From Solibacillus sp040274725 (lineage in GTDB: Bacteria; Bacillota; Bacilli; Bacillales_A; Planococcaceae), in assembly GCA_040274725.1 (NCBI GenBank), contig JBEMAQ010000015.1, forward strand, positions 27,251 to 91,250: a stretch of 64,000 nt of DNA, written 5' to 3'. Below the pieces are notes generated by a model. It had not been told where the DNA came from and did not search any database. It saw only the letters and a program-made list of their open reading frames with translations. A program made the position numbers and the translations under genes. Positions 44,488 to 53,054 of the stretch are shown here, one piece after another (position 1 is the stretch's first letter; the number at the start of each line of letters is the position of its first letter).

Positions 44488-45005
44488 GACGATACACCCC
44501 CGTTTAGCTTATGTTCCAATTCACGAATTTTATCACGACACGTAATGGCCTCTTCAAATCGTTCCTCTTCAATCAACTGCTGCAATTGATCTCGTAAATC
44601 GCGAAGCTGTACACGCCAATCCTGTTCTACTTTTTCGTTAGGATCGACATGCTGTATCCCTGCTTGAATGCGCTGTAATATTTTCGGTAAGTACTCCGAA
44701 AATGCCCCGTAGCAATCGGCGCAGCCAAACTTTCCTTGCTTCAAAAATTGGCGATACGTCAAATTGCATGTTGGACAACTCGATGTCTTTTTATTAGGTT
44801 CTATCTGACTATTTTTTTGTTGCGGTATACTAAACCAACCAGAAAGAAGCTGCTGTAATGAAATCGGCTCTTCTTTTTCAGTAAATGAAAATGGGTGAAA
44901 CTGCGGCGCACATTCCTCGCAATAATGCTGCTCTAGCTTTTCGCCATGCTGCACCTTCGTAATCGTAATGCTCGCCTCACGCTGCTGACAATGCGCACAA
45001 ATCAT
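44484..45005 (-). CDS. mcsA: McsA, activator of the McsB kinase
   Basis: McsA is a 173-residue zinc-binding partner that stimulates McsB. Four cysteine pairs are visible: CAHCQQ, CEECAP, CPTCNL and CADCYG, and a C-terminal UVR motif (LQQLIEEERFEEAITCRDKIRELE in part) that resembles the ClpC-linking coiled coil. It follows ctsR by 12 bases and overlaps mcsB by 4. Confidence 0.93.
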   Translation of the reverse strand: MICAHCQQREASITITKVQHGEKLEQHYCEECAPQFHPFSFTEKEEPISLQQLLSGWFSIPQQKNSQIEPNKKTSSCPTCNLTYRQFLKQGKFGCADCYGAFSEYLPKILQRIQAGIQHVDPNEKVEQDWRVQLRDLRDQLQQLIEEERFEEAITCRDKIRELEHKLNGGVSS

Positions 45006-45017
45006 GTAGCAACCCCC

Positions 45018-45485
45018 TTACATTTTCTCTAATTTAATCGTTTGAATCATTGCTTGTAATAAATGTGCACGCAACTCATCACGTAGCGGTAACGATAATG
45101 GCAGTGACGCACGCTTAATGACGGACTGCATAATACTTGCCTCGCGTATTGTTATAATATCTTCATCTAGCATACGATAAATAATATGCTCTGCACTCAT
45201 CTGTGTTACATTATCGCCGATTTGCTCTAATATTAAATTGAGCAAATCATTTTTTGAATGAACTGCTACACGTAAAATTCGAATATAACCACTACCGCCT
45301 CGCTTACTTTCCACTAAGTAGCCATGCTCTGCTGTAAACCGGGTATTAATGACATAATTGATTTGTGAGGGCACACACTGAAACTTCTCCGCAATTTCGC
45401 TCCGCCTAATTTCAATATGCCCTTGTCCCTTTGATTCAATAATATCTTTTAAATATCCTTCTATAATGTCCGATATATTTCGCAA
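45018..45485 (-). CDS. ctsR: class III stress repressor CtsR
   Basis: CtsR represses clp and mcs genes and loses DNA binding on heat stress. The 155-residue repressor has a winged helix with the tetraglycine-like loop (VESKRGGSGYIRI, here GGSG) and FQCVPSQINYVINTRFT as recognition region. An in-frame extension exists, but TTG at 45483-45485 is 7 bases after GAGGTGA and gives MRNISDIIEGYL, which aligns with the B. subtilis N-terminus. It heads the ctsR-mcsA-mcsB-clpC operon and has its own operator upstream. Confidence 0.94.
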   Translation of the reverse strand: MRNISDIIEGYLKDIIESKGQGHIEIRRSEIAEKFQCVPSQINYVINTRFTAEHGYLVESKRGGSGYIRILRVAVHSKNDLLNLILEQIGDNVTQMSAEHIIYRMLDEDIITIREASIMQSVIKRASLPLSLPLRDELRAHLLQAMIQTIKLEKM

Positions 45486-45515
45486 TTTTCGTCTCACCTC
45501 ACTCAATATATTGAC

Positions 45516-45532
45516 TTTGACTATCTTTGACT
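45516..45532 (-). promoter_or_regulatory. CtsR operator
   Basis: On the minus strand the direct repeat AGTCAAA-GAT-AGTCAAA reproduces the CtsR heptad consensus with its 3-base spacing exactly, and a further partial repeat AGTCAA follows at 45511-45516. It lies 31 bases before the ctsR start codon, over the predicted transcription start, as expected for autorepression. Confidence 0.93.
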
Positions 45533-45534
45533 TA

Positions 45535-45564
45535 AATATACATGATTTAAAAAATGAAATGCAA
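45535..45564 (-). promoter_or_regulatory. promoter of the ctsR operon
   Basis: TTGCAT (45559-45564) and TATATT (45535-45540) on the minus strand are 18 bases apart. The start site would be near 45528, inside the CtsR operator, consistent with repression by steric block. Confidence 0.7.
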
Positions 45565-45592
45565 ATTATCACACTCATTAATTACTCTATGG

Positions 45593-45632
45593 AAAAAAGC
45601 AGTGAAACGAATAAACGCTTCACTGCTTTTTT
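45593..45632 (-). terminator. terminator after the DUF4870 gene
   Basis: A perfect 13-base stem (AAAAAGCAGTGAA and its complement, 12-base loop) directly follows the stop codon at 45633, with a U-run on the minus strand. Confidence 0.88.
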
Positions 45633-45938
45633 CTATACCCAGCGGCCTACAATTGGATAATCCCAAGAAGTATCGCCAAGCGCCTTTACAATGCCGATAA
45701 TTGGGGCAATCCAGAAGATGATTAATAAAACAATTAAGAACGGTAAACCAATCAATATAACAGATAATATACCTGCAATCGTAATTAAAATACCAAATAT
45801 GACTTGGAATAAAAGTGCCTGCATCGATACGCGCTTCACCTCGTCGTCCGAGCTAATTAAAAAGAAAATAATCGGTACTAAAAACGGTGCAAAGAACGCA
45901 CTTGCATGTACAATAACTTTTGACCATTTCGCTTCCAT
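45633..45938 (-). CDS. small DUF4870-type membrane protein
   Basis: This protein has 101 residues with three hydrophobic segments (about residues 8-30, 42-66 and 66-90) and a short charged linker (SSDDEVKRVSMQALLFQ) typical of DUF4870/TIC20-like small membrane proteins, whose function is not known. The chosen ATG at 45936-45938 gives MEAKWSKVIVHAS; an earlier in-frame start would add an unlikely 30 residues. AAAGG is 11 bases upstream, slightly far. It is a single-gene unit between two strong terminators. Confidence 0.7.
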   Translation of the reverse strand: MEAKWSKVIVHASAFFAPFLVPIIFFLISSDDEVKRVSMQALLFQVIFGILITIAGILSVILIGLPFLIVLLIIFWIAPIIGIVKALGDTSWDYPIVGRWV

Positions 45939-46005
45939 GTATACATCAACCTTTCTTGTTTTAGTTGTTATACCCTTTATACGAGCAACAACGAAAAAAA
46001 GATTC

Positions 46006-46048
46006 AAAAAAGGCAACATTAAATTCAAGATTTAATGTTGCCTTTTTT
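46006..46048. terminator. terminator between two small membrane protein genes
   Basis: An 18-base perfect stem (AAAAAAGGCAACATTAAA and its complement, 7-base loop) lies 5 bases past the stop at 46054. U residues occur on both sides, so it may act in both directions. Confidence 0.88.
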
Positions 46049-46053
46049 CAGAT

Positions 46054-46266
46054 TTAGTATGGTCCTCGGTCATCCGGTTTATCCTCTGCCTGTGGGAAAA
46101 GGAAATACGAAATAACCGCCGTTAGCATTGTCGCACCCGCAATAATATAAATGCGCTCTGACGTTGGTACTTCGCTAAATTTATTTGCTAGCATGATTGT
46201 CGATGCAACTGCCACACTGACGGATAAAGGAATAACAAATTTTAAACGGCCCTTATAAAATTTCAT
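46054..46266 (-). CDS. hypothetical small membrane protein
   Basis: I do not recognise a family for this 70-residue protein. It has two hydrophobic helices (about residues 9-27 and 41-57) linked by a short polar turn (NKFSEVPTSERI), and an acidic proline-containing tail (PQAEDKPDDRGPY). The ATG at 46264-46266 is chosen because AAAGGG is 10 bases upstream; a GTG two codons earlier is closer to the site. It is transcribed alone, divergent from the HemAT-like gene. Confidence 0.65.
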   Translation of the reverse strand: MKFYKGRLKFVIPLSVSVAVASTIMLANKFSEVPTSERIYIIAGATMLTAVISYFLFPQAEDKPDDRGPY

Positions 46267-46475
46267 GTTCACTGCACCCTTTACTTTGAAATCAACGGAT
46301 CTCTGTTCATTATTTTCTATCGTATCTTGTTTGTTGATAAATTACAAATAATAGATTAAAGGGAATTATAGAGAAAAAATACTGCTTATTCAAAGGAAAC
46401 ATAGTAAAATATTAACAATACTCAATTTATTTAAAAATTCATTCAACTTAACGAATAGACGAAAAGAGGAATAGT

Positions 46476-47786
46476 ATGATCACTTTGTTCAACAAGCCTA
46501 ACAAAGAATTAAAGCCTTTTTTTAATACTGCTAACTATATCCATCAAGTTCATTTAGATATATCAACGTACCCAGATATCACCAAGCAATTACAATTATT
46601 AAAGTTAACAACTGAAGATTTAGCATTACTGAAACAGTTGCAACCACTAACTAATGAGCTCATTCCAAAGATGGTAGAACAGTTTTACACTGCCATTAGT
46701 CAAAGTGCAGAATTAGTCAATATTATTAATACAACGACTAAAATAGAGAAGTTAAAAATTACGTTACATAAGCATTTAAATGCTATTTTCAATTGTCGCA
46801 TCGATGCTACTTATATTGAAGAGCGAAAGATCATTGCGCGCGCACATGTACGCATCGGGCTAAAGCCAAAATGGTATTTGGCATCATTCCAATCATTAAT
46901 GACGACGTTCATTGAATTTGTTGAGCCACTACAACTTCCGAAAAATGAGCTCGCAAAAGTAATCAATGCTTTTTCTAAATTGATTAACTTTGAGCAGCAA
47001 CTCGTCATTGAGCAATATGAAATGGAGGAGGAGCGCATTCGTGAGGAGAATCTGCAAATGAAGCTTGCACTCGTTTCTACCATTCAAACGACTGCGACAG
47101 AACTCACTGCCGCAAGCCAAGAAACGAGTGCTGCACTTCAGGAGATTTCCATTCAGTCGGATGATATCGCTTCAAATACAACGCACGGACTCAATTTAGT
47201 GGCGGAAACCGAGCAAAAATCATCGACAGGGAAAGAGCATTTACAATCACAGTCTGATATTATGCATACGATTTTAACCGGCGTGGATGTACTAGAAGAT
47301 TCAATGGGAGGGCTGCGTGCTTCATCACAAAAGATTTCTGATATTGTCGGGATTGTTACCGGCATTGCTGATCAGACGAATTTACTTGCTCTCAATGCCT
47401 CCATTGAAGCCGCGCGTGCTGGTGAACATGGGAAAGGCTTTGCTGTTGTGGCAGATGAGGTACGTAAGCTCGCCGAGGAAACAAAGCGCGCTGTACAAAA
47501 TGTTTCCGGACTCATCCAAGAAACCGAAACAAACATTACGAAAATGGCTACTTCTGTACACGGTGTTGATCTACAAATTAAGCTGAGCGTTGATACACAG
47601 CAAAGTTTAGTCGATTCATTCAACTCCATCGCGGAAGCCGTATCAGGCATTAAAGTGGAATATGAAAAAACAACCGATGACATTCAAACCATTTCTAACG
47701 TCATCAACGAACTAACTTTAGCCACATCGCTCGTTTCTAATTCATCTGATAAATTGTTAAAAGTTGTTCATGAATTAAGTGACTAA
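46476..47786 (+). CDS. hemAT: globin-coupled chemotaxis receptor (HemAT-like)
   Basis: This soluble oxygen sensor has 436 residues: an N-terminal sensor globin (about 30-190) with the proximal haem histidine, His124, in ARAHVRIGLKPKWY and a tyrosine at 71 in the distal pocket position, then a methyl-accepting signalling domain with the hairpin tip IADQTNLLALNASIEAARAG near residue 300. This layout is HemAT of Bacillus, which binds O2 through haem and feeds CheA. No chemotaxis genes are nearby. GAGG lies 7 bases before the ATG. Confidence 0.9.
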   Translation: MITLFNKPNKELKPFFNTANYIHQVHLDISTYPDITKQLQLLKLTTEDLALLKQLQPLTNELIPKMVEQFYTAISQSAELVNIINTTTKIEKLKITLHKHLNAIFNCRIDATYIEERKIIARAHVRIGLKPKWYLASFQSLMTTFIEFVEPLQLPKNELAKVINAFSKLINFEQQLVIEQYEMEEERIREENLQMKLALVSTIQTTATELTAASQETSAALQEISIQSDDIASNTTHGLNLVAETEQKSSTGKEHLQSQSDIMHTILTGVDVLEDSMGGLRASSQKISDIVGIVTGIADQTNLLALNASIEAARAGEHGKGFAVVADEVRKLAEETKRAVQNVSGLIQETETNITKMATSVHGVDLQIKLSVDTQQSLVDSFNSIAEAVSGIKVEYEKTTDDIQTISNVINELTLATSLVSNSSDKLLKVVHELSD

Positions 47787-47819
47787 ACATTCATATCCGT
47801 TTAACCATTCTATACAAAA

Positions 47820-47843
47820 AAGAAGAGGCATTAGCCTCTTCTT
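47820..47843. terminator. shared terminator of HemAT and thioesterase genes
   Basis: AAGAAGAGGC pairs with GCCTCTTCTT over a 4-base loop, flanked by A and T runs, between the convergent HemAT and thioesterase genes. The minus-strand arm includes the last codons of the thioesterase gene. Confidence 0.85.
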
Positions 47844-48319
47844 TTTTTCGATAACGCACGCTTTTGCTTACGATGCTCCTGGCGCACATTCCCTGTATCA
47901 AATAAATGCTTTTCAAACTCTGTTTCTGGAATAACTGCTGCGACAAGTGCAGGATTACCGTCTTCATCAATGGCAACCATTGAAACGAATGACTCTGTCG
48001 TTAATTTTTTCGCACCCGTTTTTAAGTTACGCGATACAACGCGTACATAGACTTCCATCGACGAACGACCTGTGCTTGTGACAAACGCCTCAAACTCTAA
48101 CATATCTCCTGCAAATGCCGGTGATACAAAATCAACCGAGTCAAATGAAGCAGTCACAACCTCACTTCTTGCATGCTTCATCGCCGCAATTGCCGCGATT
48201 TCATCAATGTATGATAAAACCTTACCGCCAAAAATTGACCCATGATGATTTGTATCAGGCGGTAAAATTAAGCGGGTTTGTGTTGTGCGTGATTGACTCA
48301 TTGGAATTGCATGTTCCAT
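47831..48319 (-). CDS. acyl-CoA thioesterase, hot-dog fold (YkhA-like)
   Basis: This 162-residue hot-dog thioesterase hydrolyses acyl-CoA to fatty acid and CoA. DTNHHGSIFGGKVLSYIDEIAAI near residue 22 holds the family's N-H-x-x-G-x-x-F-G-G-x-x-x-x-x-x-D/E arrangement, with the catalytic acidic residue in the helix. It resembles B. subtilis YkhA and has a lysine/arginine-rich tail. GGAG is 10 bases before the ATG. A housekeeping role in acyl-CoA balance is likely; the chain length preferred is not visible. Confidence 0.87.
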   Translation of the reverse strand: MEHAIPMSQSRTTQTRLILPPDTNHHGSIFGGKVLSYIDEIAAIAAMKHARSEVVTASFDSVDFVSPAFAGDMLEFEAFVTSTGRSSMEVYVRVVSRNLKTGAKKLTTESFVSMVAIDEDGNPALVAAVIPETEFEKHLFDTGNVRQEHRKQKRALSKKRRG

Positions 48320-48401
48320 TACTCAAACGCTCCTTAAAAAATTACTGTACCATCATTTTATTGAAATAATTTTTAAAAAGCTAGCGTTATGTTTGGTCAG
48401 A

Positions 48402-49832
48402 CTATTTCATACCATATTGAATCGTAATAAACTTCAGTTCCGTCATTTCTTCTACTGCATATTTAATGCCCTCACGCCCATAACCACTCATTTTCACACC
48501 GCCATATGGCATATTATCTGTGCGGAATGTTGGGATATCATTAACAATTACAGAGCCAGCCTCAAGTTCGTCTGCTGCTAAAAGTGCATCTGTTAAATTA
48601 TTTGTATAAATACCTGCATTCAATCCTAATGATGAGTCATTTACGTAGCCAATTGCCTCTTCTAATGTGTCATAAGGAATAATTGAAACGATCGGTGCAA
48701 AGGTTTCCTCACACACAATTTTCATATCCGGCTTTACATTAATCATAACAGTCGGTGATAATGTGCGTTCTGTAAACTCTGCACCGCACGCTATTGCTGC
48801 CCCCGCTGCATTCGCTTCTTCAAGCCAACCTTTAATACGCTCTACCTCATCTGGGTGAATCATTGCACTGACATCTGTATCCTTATTTGCCGGGTCACCT
48901 ACAACTAGTTTTTTCGTCTCTAAAACAAATTTCTCAACAAACTTTGAATAAATCGATGCATGAACATAAATACGCTGCAATGAAATACATACTTGGCCTG
49001 CAAAGCCGAACGCCCCATTTACACAGCGCTTCATAATCGGATCTAAATTTGTTGACGGCTCTACAATGACTGCTGCATTCGAACCAAGCTCTAGTGTCAT
49101 TTTACGTAAGCCGACCTTTTCCTTTAGCTTTAAGCCGACTGCACTGCTACCTGTAAATGTCACTTTTTTCACATGTGGATGTGTCACAAGCGCATCACTC
49201 AAATCCTTCCCGCTTCCTGTGATGATTTGTAGCGCTCCGTCTGGTAAACCAGCCTCTTTAAATACTTCAGCCATTGCCAGTGCGCTAAGCGGTGTTTGTG
49301 TTGCTGGCTTTAATACAACTGTATTCCCTACTGCAAAAGCTGGTCCTAATTTATGTGCGACTAAATTGAATGGGAAGTTAAACGGTGTAATAGCCGATAC
49401 AACACCAAGTGGCATACGCTTCGTAAAGCCTAGACGCCCCGCTCCTCCAGGTGCTGCATCCATCGGCACTGTCTCACCATGTAGTTGCTTTGCCGCCTCT
49501 GCTGCAAATTGATATGTAGCAATTGTACGATCAATTTCGGCTAAACTCGCTGTTAATGGCTTTGCCGCTTCCTCTGTTAAAATCTTTGCAAATTCATCGC
49601 GGCGACTACGCATAATGTCGACTACTTTATATAAAATTTCCGCGCGCTCAAAGGCTGGTACTTTTTTAAATGATGTAAATGCTTGCTGTGCGCCTTCAAT
49701 TGCACGCTCGACATCACTCGCCGTTCCCTTTGCTACTTTTGCAATGTCCTCACCTGTATATGGCGAGGTTAAATTGTATACTTCCGTAGCCACTTCCCAT
49801 TGTCCATTAATCCATAATTTTGTTTCTTTCAT
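48402..49832 (-). CDS. NAD(P)-dependent aldehyde dehydrogenase
   Basis: This 476-residue enzyme belongs to the aldehyde dehydrogenase superfamily. Catalytic cysteine lies in FGFAGQVCISLQR (near residue 285), the general base glutamate in TLELGSNAAVI (near 252), and the cofactor segment is FTGSSAVG. The sequence is closer to the group that acts on lactaldehyde, phosphonoacetaldehyde or glyceraldehyde-3-phosphate than to acetaldehyde enzymes, but the substrate cannot be fixed. AGGAGG is 10 bases before the ATG at 49830-49832; an ATG three codons earlier is too close to the ribosome site. The DUF4003 gene upstream is 14 bases away and probably co-transcribed. Confidence 0.85.
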   Translation of the reverse strand: MKETKLWINGQWEVATEVYNLTSPYTGEDIAKVAKGTASDVERAIEGAQQAFTSFKKVPAFERAEILYKVVDIMRSRRDEFAKILTEEAAKPLTASLAEIDRTIATYQFAAEAAKQLHGETVPMDAAPGGAGRLGFTKRMPLGVVSAITPFNFPFNLVAHKLGPAFAVGNTVVLKPATQTPLSALAMAEVFKEAGLPDGALQIITGSGKDLSDALVTHPHVKKVTFTGSSAVGLKLKEKVGLRKMTLELGSNAAVIVEPSTNLDPIMKRCVNGAFGFAGQVCISLQRIYVHASIYSKFVEKFVLETKKLVVGDPANKDTDVSAMIHPDEVERIKGWLEEANAAGAAIACGAEFTERTLSPTVMINVKPDMKIVCEETFAPIVSIIPYDTLEEAIGYVNDSSLGLNAGIYTNNLTDALLAADELEAGSVIVNDIPTFRTDNMPYGGVKMSGYGREGIKYAVEEMTELKFITIQYGMK

Positions 49833-49846
49833 CTCCAACATACCTC

Positions 49847-50815
49847 CTACGTTAGTAAATCTAAAATATCAAACCCGAAAAAAAACGTGAAATCCCATAG
49901 TAAATCGCTCACTGTTAATGCGTCTAGTAAAAGTGAAACATCCGTTAAATGTACAAGCTGCTTCGTGTCTTGCATTTGATAAATCAAATAATAAATCGCA
50001 ATTAGCAGCGCATAAACAGGCTCCGCTTCAAACAGATTTAACTGCTGTAATTGCTTCGTGAGCGCAATCATCTCTTGTAGCTGCACCGTTGTTGTCCCCG
50101 TTAATGCAAGCAGAGCAATATACGGATAATGACGCTTCTTCACATCAATACCATTTTCCTCAAGCATCGTACAAATGGCCTGCACATACTCCATTAATGT
50201 TTCCTCGACATCCTCTGAATAGAGCGTCAATAGCTGCGTCATAGCCTGCAAGCTATCTCCCTTTTTAAAGCCGTTTTCCTGCAAGACGTCATAGTAGTGG
50301 CGTATCGTTTCAGCCTGCTTTGTTATATTCCCCTCTTTCCGCGTTAATAACACCGCATATGGAATATCATCTTTGCCTGTTAAAAAGTAATGATGACGCT
50401 TCATTTCCTCATGTAATAATTTTGCACGCTTTGCATGTTTGTCGTCTAGTAAAAACAGCGCGGCAATGCTTTGATAATGGCTACGATTAAAGCCTGCTTC
50501 CTCAAGTAGTCGCTCACCCTTTACAACACGTACATATTCTTCTTCACGATTAGTATGAAGCACAAAGTATGTAACTAACTTATAATGTAATGCCTGGCTG
50601 CGTGAAAAATCGGTTAGCCACTGTAAAAGTGACTGTTTTTGCGGTCGTGCTAGGTGCCGTTTTAACTGCTCAAATTCTAAGCCATTAAAATACTTTCCAG
50701 CTAATGTATACTGAACAGCGAGCGGAATACAAATGGCCGCTTCTACTTCATAGCCTAAAAAATTGGATATACGCGTATAATTTTCTTCTAACAATGTAAT
50801 AAGGGGTTGATTCAT
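49847..50815 (-). CDS. DUF4003-type protein
   Basis: This cytoplasmic protein has 322 residues and a mostly helical composition, with a run of leucine-rich segments and no membrane anchor until a short hydrophobic C-terminus (LLWDFTFFFGFDILDLL). It resembles DUF4003 proteins of Bacillales, whose function is unknown; this assignment rests on overall similarity in memory and is moderate. GAGGTGG precedes the ATG. It stands 14 bases before the aldehyde dehydrogenase gene and after the DUF779 terminator, so it starts a two-gene unit. Confidence 0.6.
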   Translation of the reverse strand: MNQPLITLLEENYTRISNFLGYEVEAAICIPLAVQYTLAGKYFNGLEFEQLKRHLARPQKQSLLQWLTDFSRSQALHYKLVTYFVLHTNREEEYVRVVKGERLLEEAGFNRSHYQSIAALFLLDDKHAKRAKLLHEEMKRHHYFLTGKDDIPYAVLLTRKEGNITKQAETIRHYYDVLQENGFKKGDSLQAMTQLLTLYSEDVEETLMEYVQAICTMLEENGIDVKKRHYPYIALLALTGTTTVQLQEMIALTKQLQQLNLFEAEPVYALLIAIYYLIYQMQDTKQLVHLTDVSLLLDALTVSDLLWDFTFFFGFDILDLLT

Positions 50816-50875
50816 TTATTCCACCTCACTTCCATTATACGCTTATTTTAAAATTATGAAAAAAATAACAAATTA

Positions 50876-50914
50876 AAAAGCATGGAAAAGTGAAAAACGC
50901 TTTCCCATGCTTTT
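50876..50914 (-). terminator. terminator after the DUF779 gene
   Basis: On the minus strand AAAAGCATGGGAAAG pairs with CTTTTCCATGCTTTT (one G-U pair, 9-base loop), ending in U residues 5 bases past the stop. Confidence 0.88.
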
Positions 50915-50918
50915 GTCA

Positions 50919-51272
50919 TTATTTTAACTGCTTCATTTCTTCACTTGTAAAAGCTCGGGAGCGTGATAAAAAACGTTTGCCCTCTACCCCTTCAAGTGAA
51001 AACATGCCACCACGCCCGTCCACAACATCAATAATAATTTGTGTATGTCGCCAATAATCATATTGATTTTTATGCATATAAAATGGACTGTCACCAATAT
51101 GCCCGAGCAGTACATCCTGATCGCCAATCATTAAATCGCCGTCTGGGTAACACATTGGGCTTGAGCCATCACAGCAGCCACCTGACTGATGAAACATGAC
51201 CGGACCGTGACGCTCTGTAAGTTTTGCAATTAGTGCTAGTGCCTCGTCGGTTGCAACAACACGTTCAACCAC
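50919..51272 (-). CDS. DUF779 protein paired with aldehyde dehydrogenase
   Basis: This is a 117-residue protein with a HQSGGCCDGSSPMCYP motif (residues 28-43) characteristic of the DUF779 family, known to sit next to acetaldehyde-type dehydrogenases in many bacteria. The conserved cysteines and histidine suggest metal or redox chemistry, but no activity is established. GTG at 51270-51272 has GGAGG 7 bases upstream. It follows the dehydrogenase gene by 15 bases and shares its transcript, ended by the terminator at 50876-50914. Confidence 0.82.
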   Translation of the reverse strand: MVERVVATDEALALIAKLTERHGPVMFHQSGGCCDGSSPMCYPDGDLMIGDQDVLLGHIGDSPFYMHKNQYDYWRHTQIIIDVVDGRGGMFSLEGVEGKRFLSRSRAFTSEEMKQLK

Positions 51273-51287
51273 GTTAACACCTCCTTC

Positions 51288-52835
51288 TTAGAAGAAGCCT
51301 AATTTGTTCTCATCATAGCTTACAAGTAAGTTTTTCGTTTGTTGATAGTGGCTTAGCATCATTTTATGATTCTCACGGCCAACCCCACTCATTTTGTAGC
51401 CGCCAAATGCTGCGTGTGCTGGATATGCATGGTAGCAGTTCGTCCATACACGACCTGCTTCAATACCACGACCGAAGCGGTATGCTGTATTCATATCACG
51501 CGTCCATACACCTGAGCCTAAGCCGTAAAGCGTATCATTCGCAATTTCTAGTGCCTCTTCTTTTGTTTTAAATGTTGTTACAGCTACAACTGGGCCAAAA
51601 ATTTCTTCTTGGAAAATACGCATTTTGTTATGCCCCTTGAATACAGTTGGCTTAATGTAGTAGCCACCCTCTAGATCGCCTTCTAATTGGTTGCGATCGC
51701 CGCCAATTAATACTTCTGCGCCTTCTTCTTTACCGATTTGCAGGTAAGATTGGATTTTCTCCATTTGCTCCTGTGATGCCTGTGCACCCATCATTGTGTT
51801 TGGATCAAGTGGGTTACCTGTTTGAATTGCCTCAACGCGTTTCAGTACGCGCTCCATAAATTTATCGTAAATTGATTCTTGGATTAGTGCGCGTGACGGA
51901 CATGTACATACTTCGCCTTGGTTTAGTGCGAATAATACAAAGCCTTCTACCGCCTTATCTAAAAATGCATCATCTGCATCCATAATATCCTCAAAGAAAA
52001 TGTTTGGTGATTTACCACCAAGCTCGAGTGTTACTGGGATTAAATTTTGCGATGCATATTGCATAATTAAGCGACCTGTTGTCGTCTCACCAGTAAACGC
52101 GATTTTTCCAATGCGCGGACTTTGCGCAAGTGGCTTACCTGCCTCAAGACCGAAACCGTTTACAATATTTAATACACCAGGTGGTAATAAATCTTCAATT
52201 AGCTCAGCTAATACTAAAATCGATACAGGTGTTTGCTCTGCTGGCTTCAGTACAACACAGTTCCCTGCTGCAAGCGCCGGTGCAAGTTTCCAAATTGCCA
52301 TTAATAACGGGAAGTTCCAAGGAATAATTTGGCCAACTACCCCGATTGGCTCATGGAAATGATACGCTACTGTATTGTTATCAATTTGGCTAAGCCCGCC
52401 TTCCTGTGCACGCAATGCGCCTGCAAAATAGCGGAAATGATCAATACCAAGTGGTAAGTCTGCATTTAACGTTTCACGTACAGCTTTTCCGTTATCCCAT
52501 GTTTCTGCTACCGCAAGTACCTCTAAATTTTCTTCAATACGGTCTGCAATTTTTAATAAAATATTACTACGCTCTGCTACTGACGTTTGCCCCCAAGCGT
52601 CTTTTGCCGCATGTGCTGCATCAAGTGCTAATTCAATATCTTCTGCTGTTGATCGCGCTGCTTGTGTAAATACTTTCCCTGTAACAGGTGTAAGATTATC
52701 AAAATACTCGCCCTTTACAGGTGCTGTCCACTTGCCTCCGATAAAGTTATCGTAGCGCTCCTTGAAATTTACAATTGCCCCTTCTGTGTTTGGAAATGCA
52801 TATGCCCCTGTTGCATCTAAAACTGTTTCTGACAT
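51288..52835 (-). CDS. acetaldehyde dehydrogenase (ExaC/AcoD-type)
   Basis: This 515-residue NAD-dependent enzyme is of the acetaldehyde dehydrogenase II class. The catalytic cysteine lies in NQGEVCTCPSRAL (near residue 300), the general base in VTLELGGKSPNIFF (near 262), and the C-terminal HAAFGGYKMSGVGRENHKMM is typical of this class. It oxidises acetaldehyde to acetate, as in ethanol or acetoin use. Its DUF779 neighbour supports that assignment. AAGGGGAG is 8 bases before the ATG at 52833-52835; a longer start is rejected. Confidence 0.9.
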   Translation of the reverse strand: MSETVLDATGAYAFPNTEGAIVNFKERYDNFIGGKWTAPVKGEYFDNLTPVTGKVFTQAARSTAEDIELALDAAHAAKDAWGQTSVAERSNILLKIADRIEENLEVLAVAETWDNGKAVRETLNADLPLGIDHFRYFAGALRAQEGGLSQIDNNTVAYHFHEPIGVVGQIIPWNFPLLMAIWKLAPALAAGNCVVLKPAEQTPVSILVLAELIEDLLPPGVLNIVNGFGLEAGKPLAQSPRIGKIAFTGETTTGRLIMQYASQNLIPVTLELGGKSPNIFFEDIMDADDAFLDKAVEGFVLFALNQGEVCTCPSRALIQESIYDKFMERVLKRVEAIQTGNPLDPNTMMGAQASQEQMEKIQSYLQIGKEEGAEVLIGGDRNQLEGDLEGGYYIKPTVFKGHNKMRIFQEEIFGPVVAVTTFKTKEEALEIANDTLYGLGSGVWTRDMNTAYRFGRGIEAGRVWTNCYHAYPAHAAFGGYKMSGVGRENHKMMLSHYQQTKNLLVSYDENKLGFF

Positions 52836-53054
52836 TGAAAAATCTCCCCTTCGCATTAAGATGATTGACTACACTTACGCTGAAATATTCTAGGTAGTGA
52901 ATCTTTTAAGGTAGCTTTAGTTATTATATTGTCAGATAACTCGTTCATTTGCAATATGTAAATATGCTTTTTTCTGAATTTTAAAAGTATTATTTTCTGT
53001 TATACTTATAAGGTTCATAAAAATGGTTATTATATATTATTTTTGGAGGTTATT

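Noticed and set aside
49066..49512. Plus-strand 148-codon frame inside the aldehyde dehydrogenase gene
   Set aside because: Serine-, proline- and threonine-rich antisense translation typical of a shadow frame, with no ribosome site.
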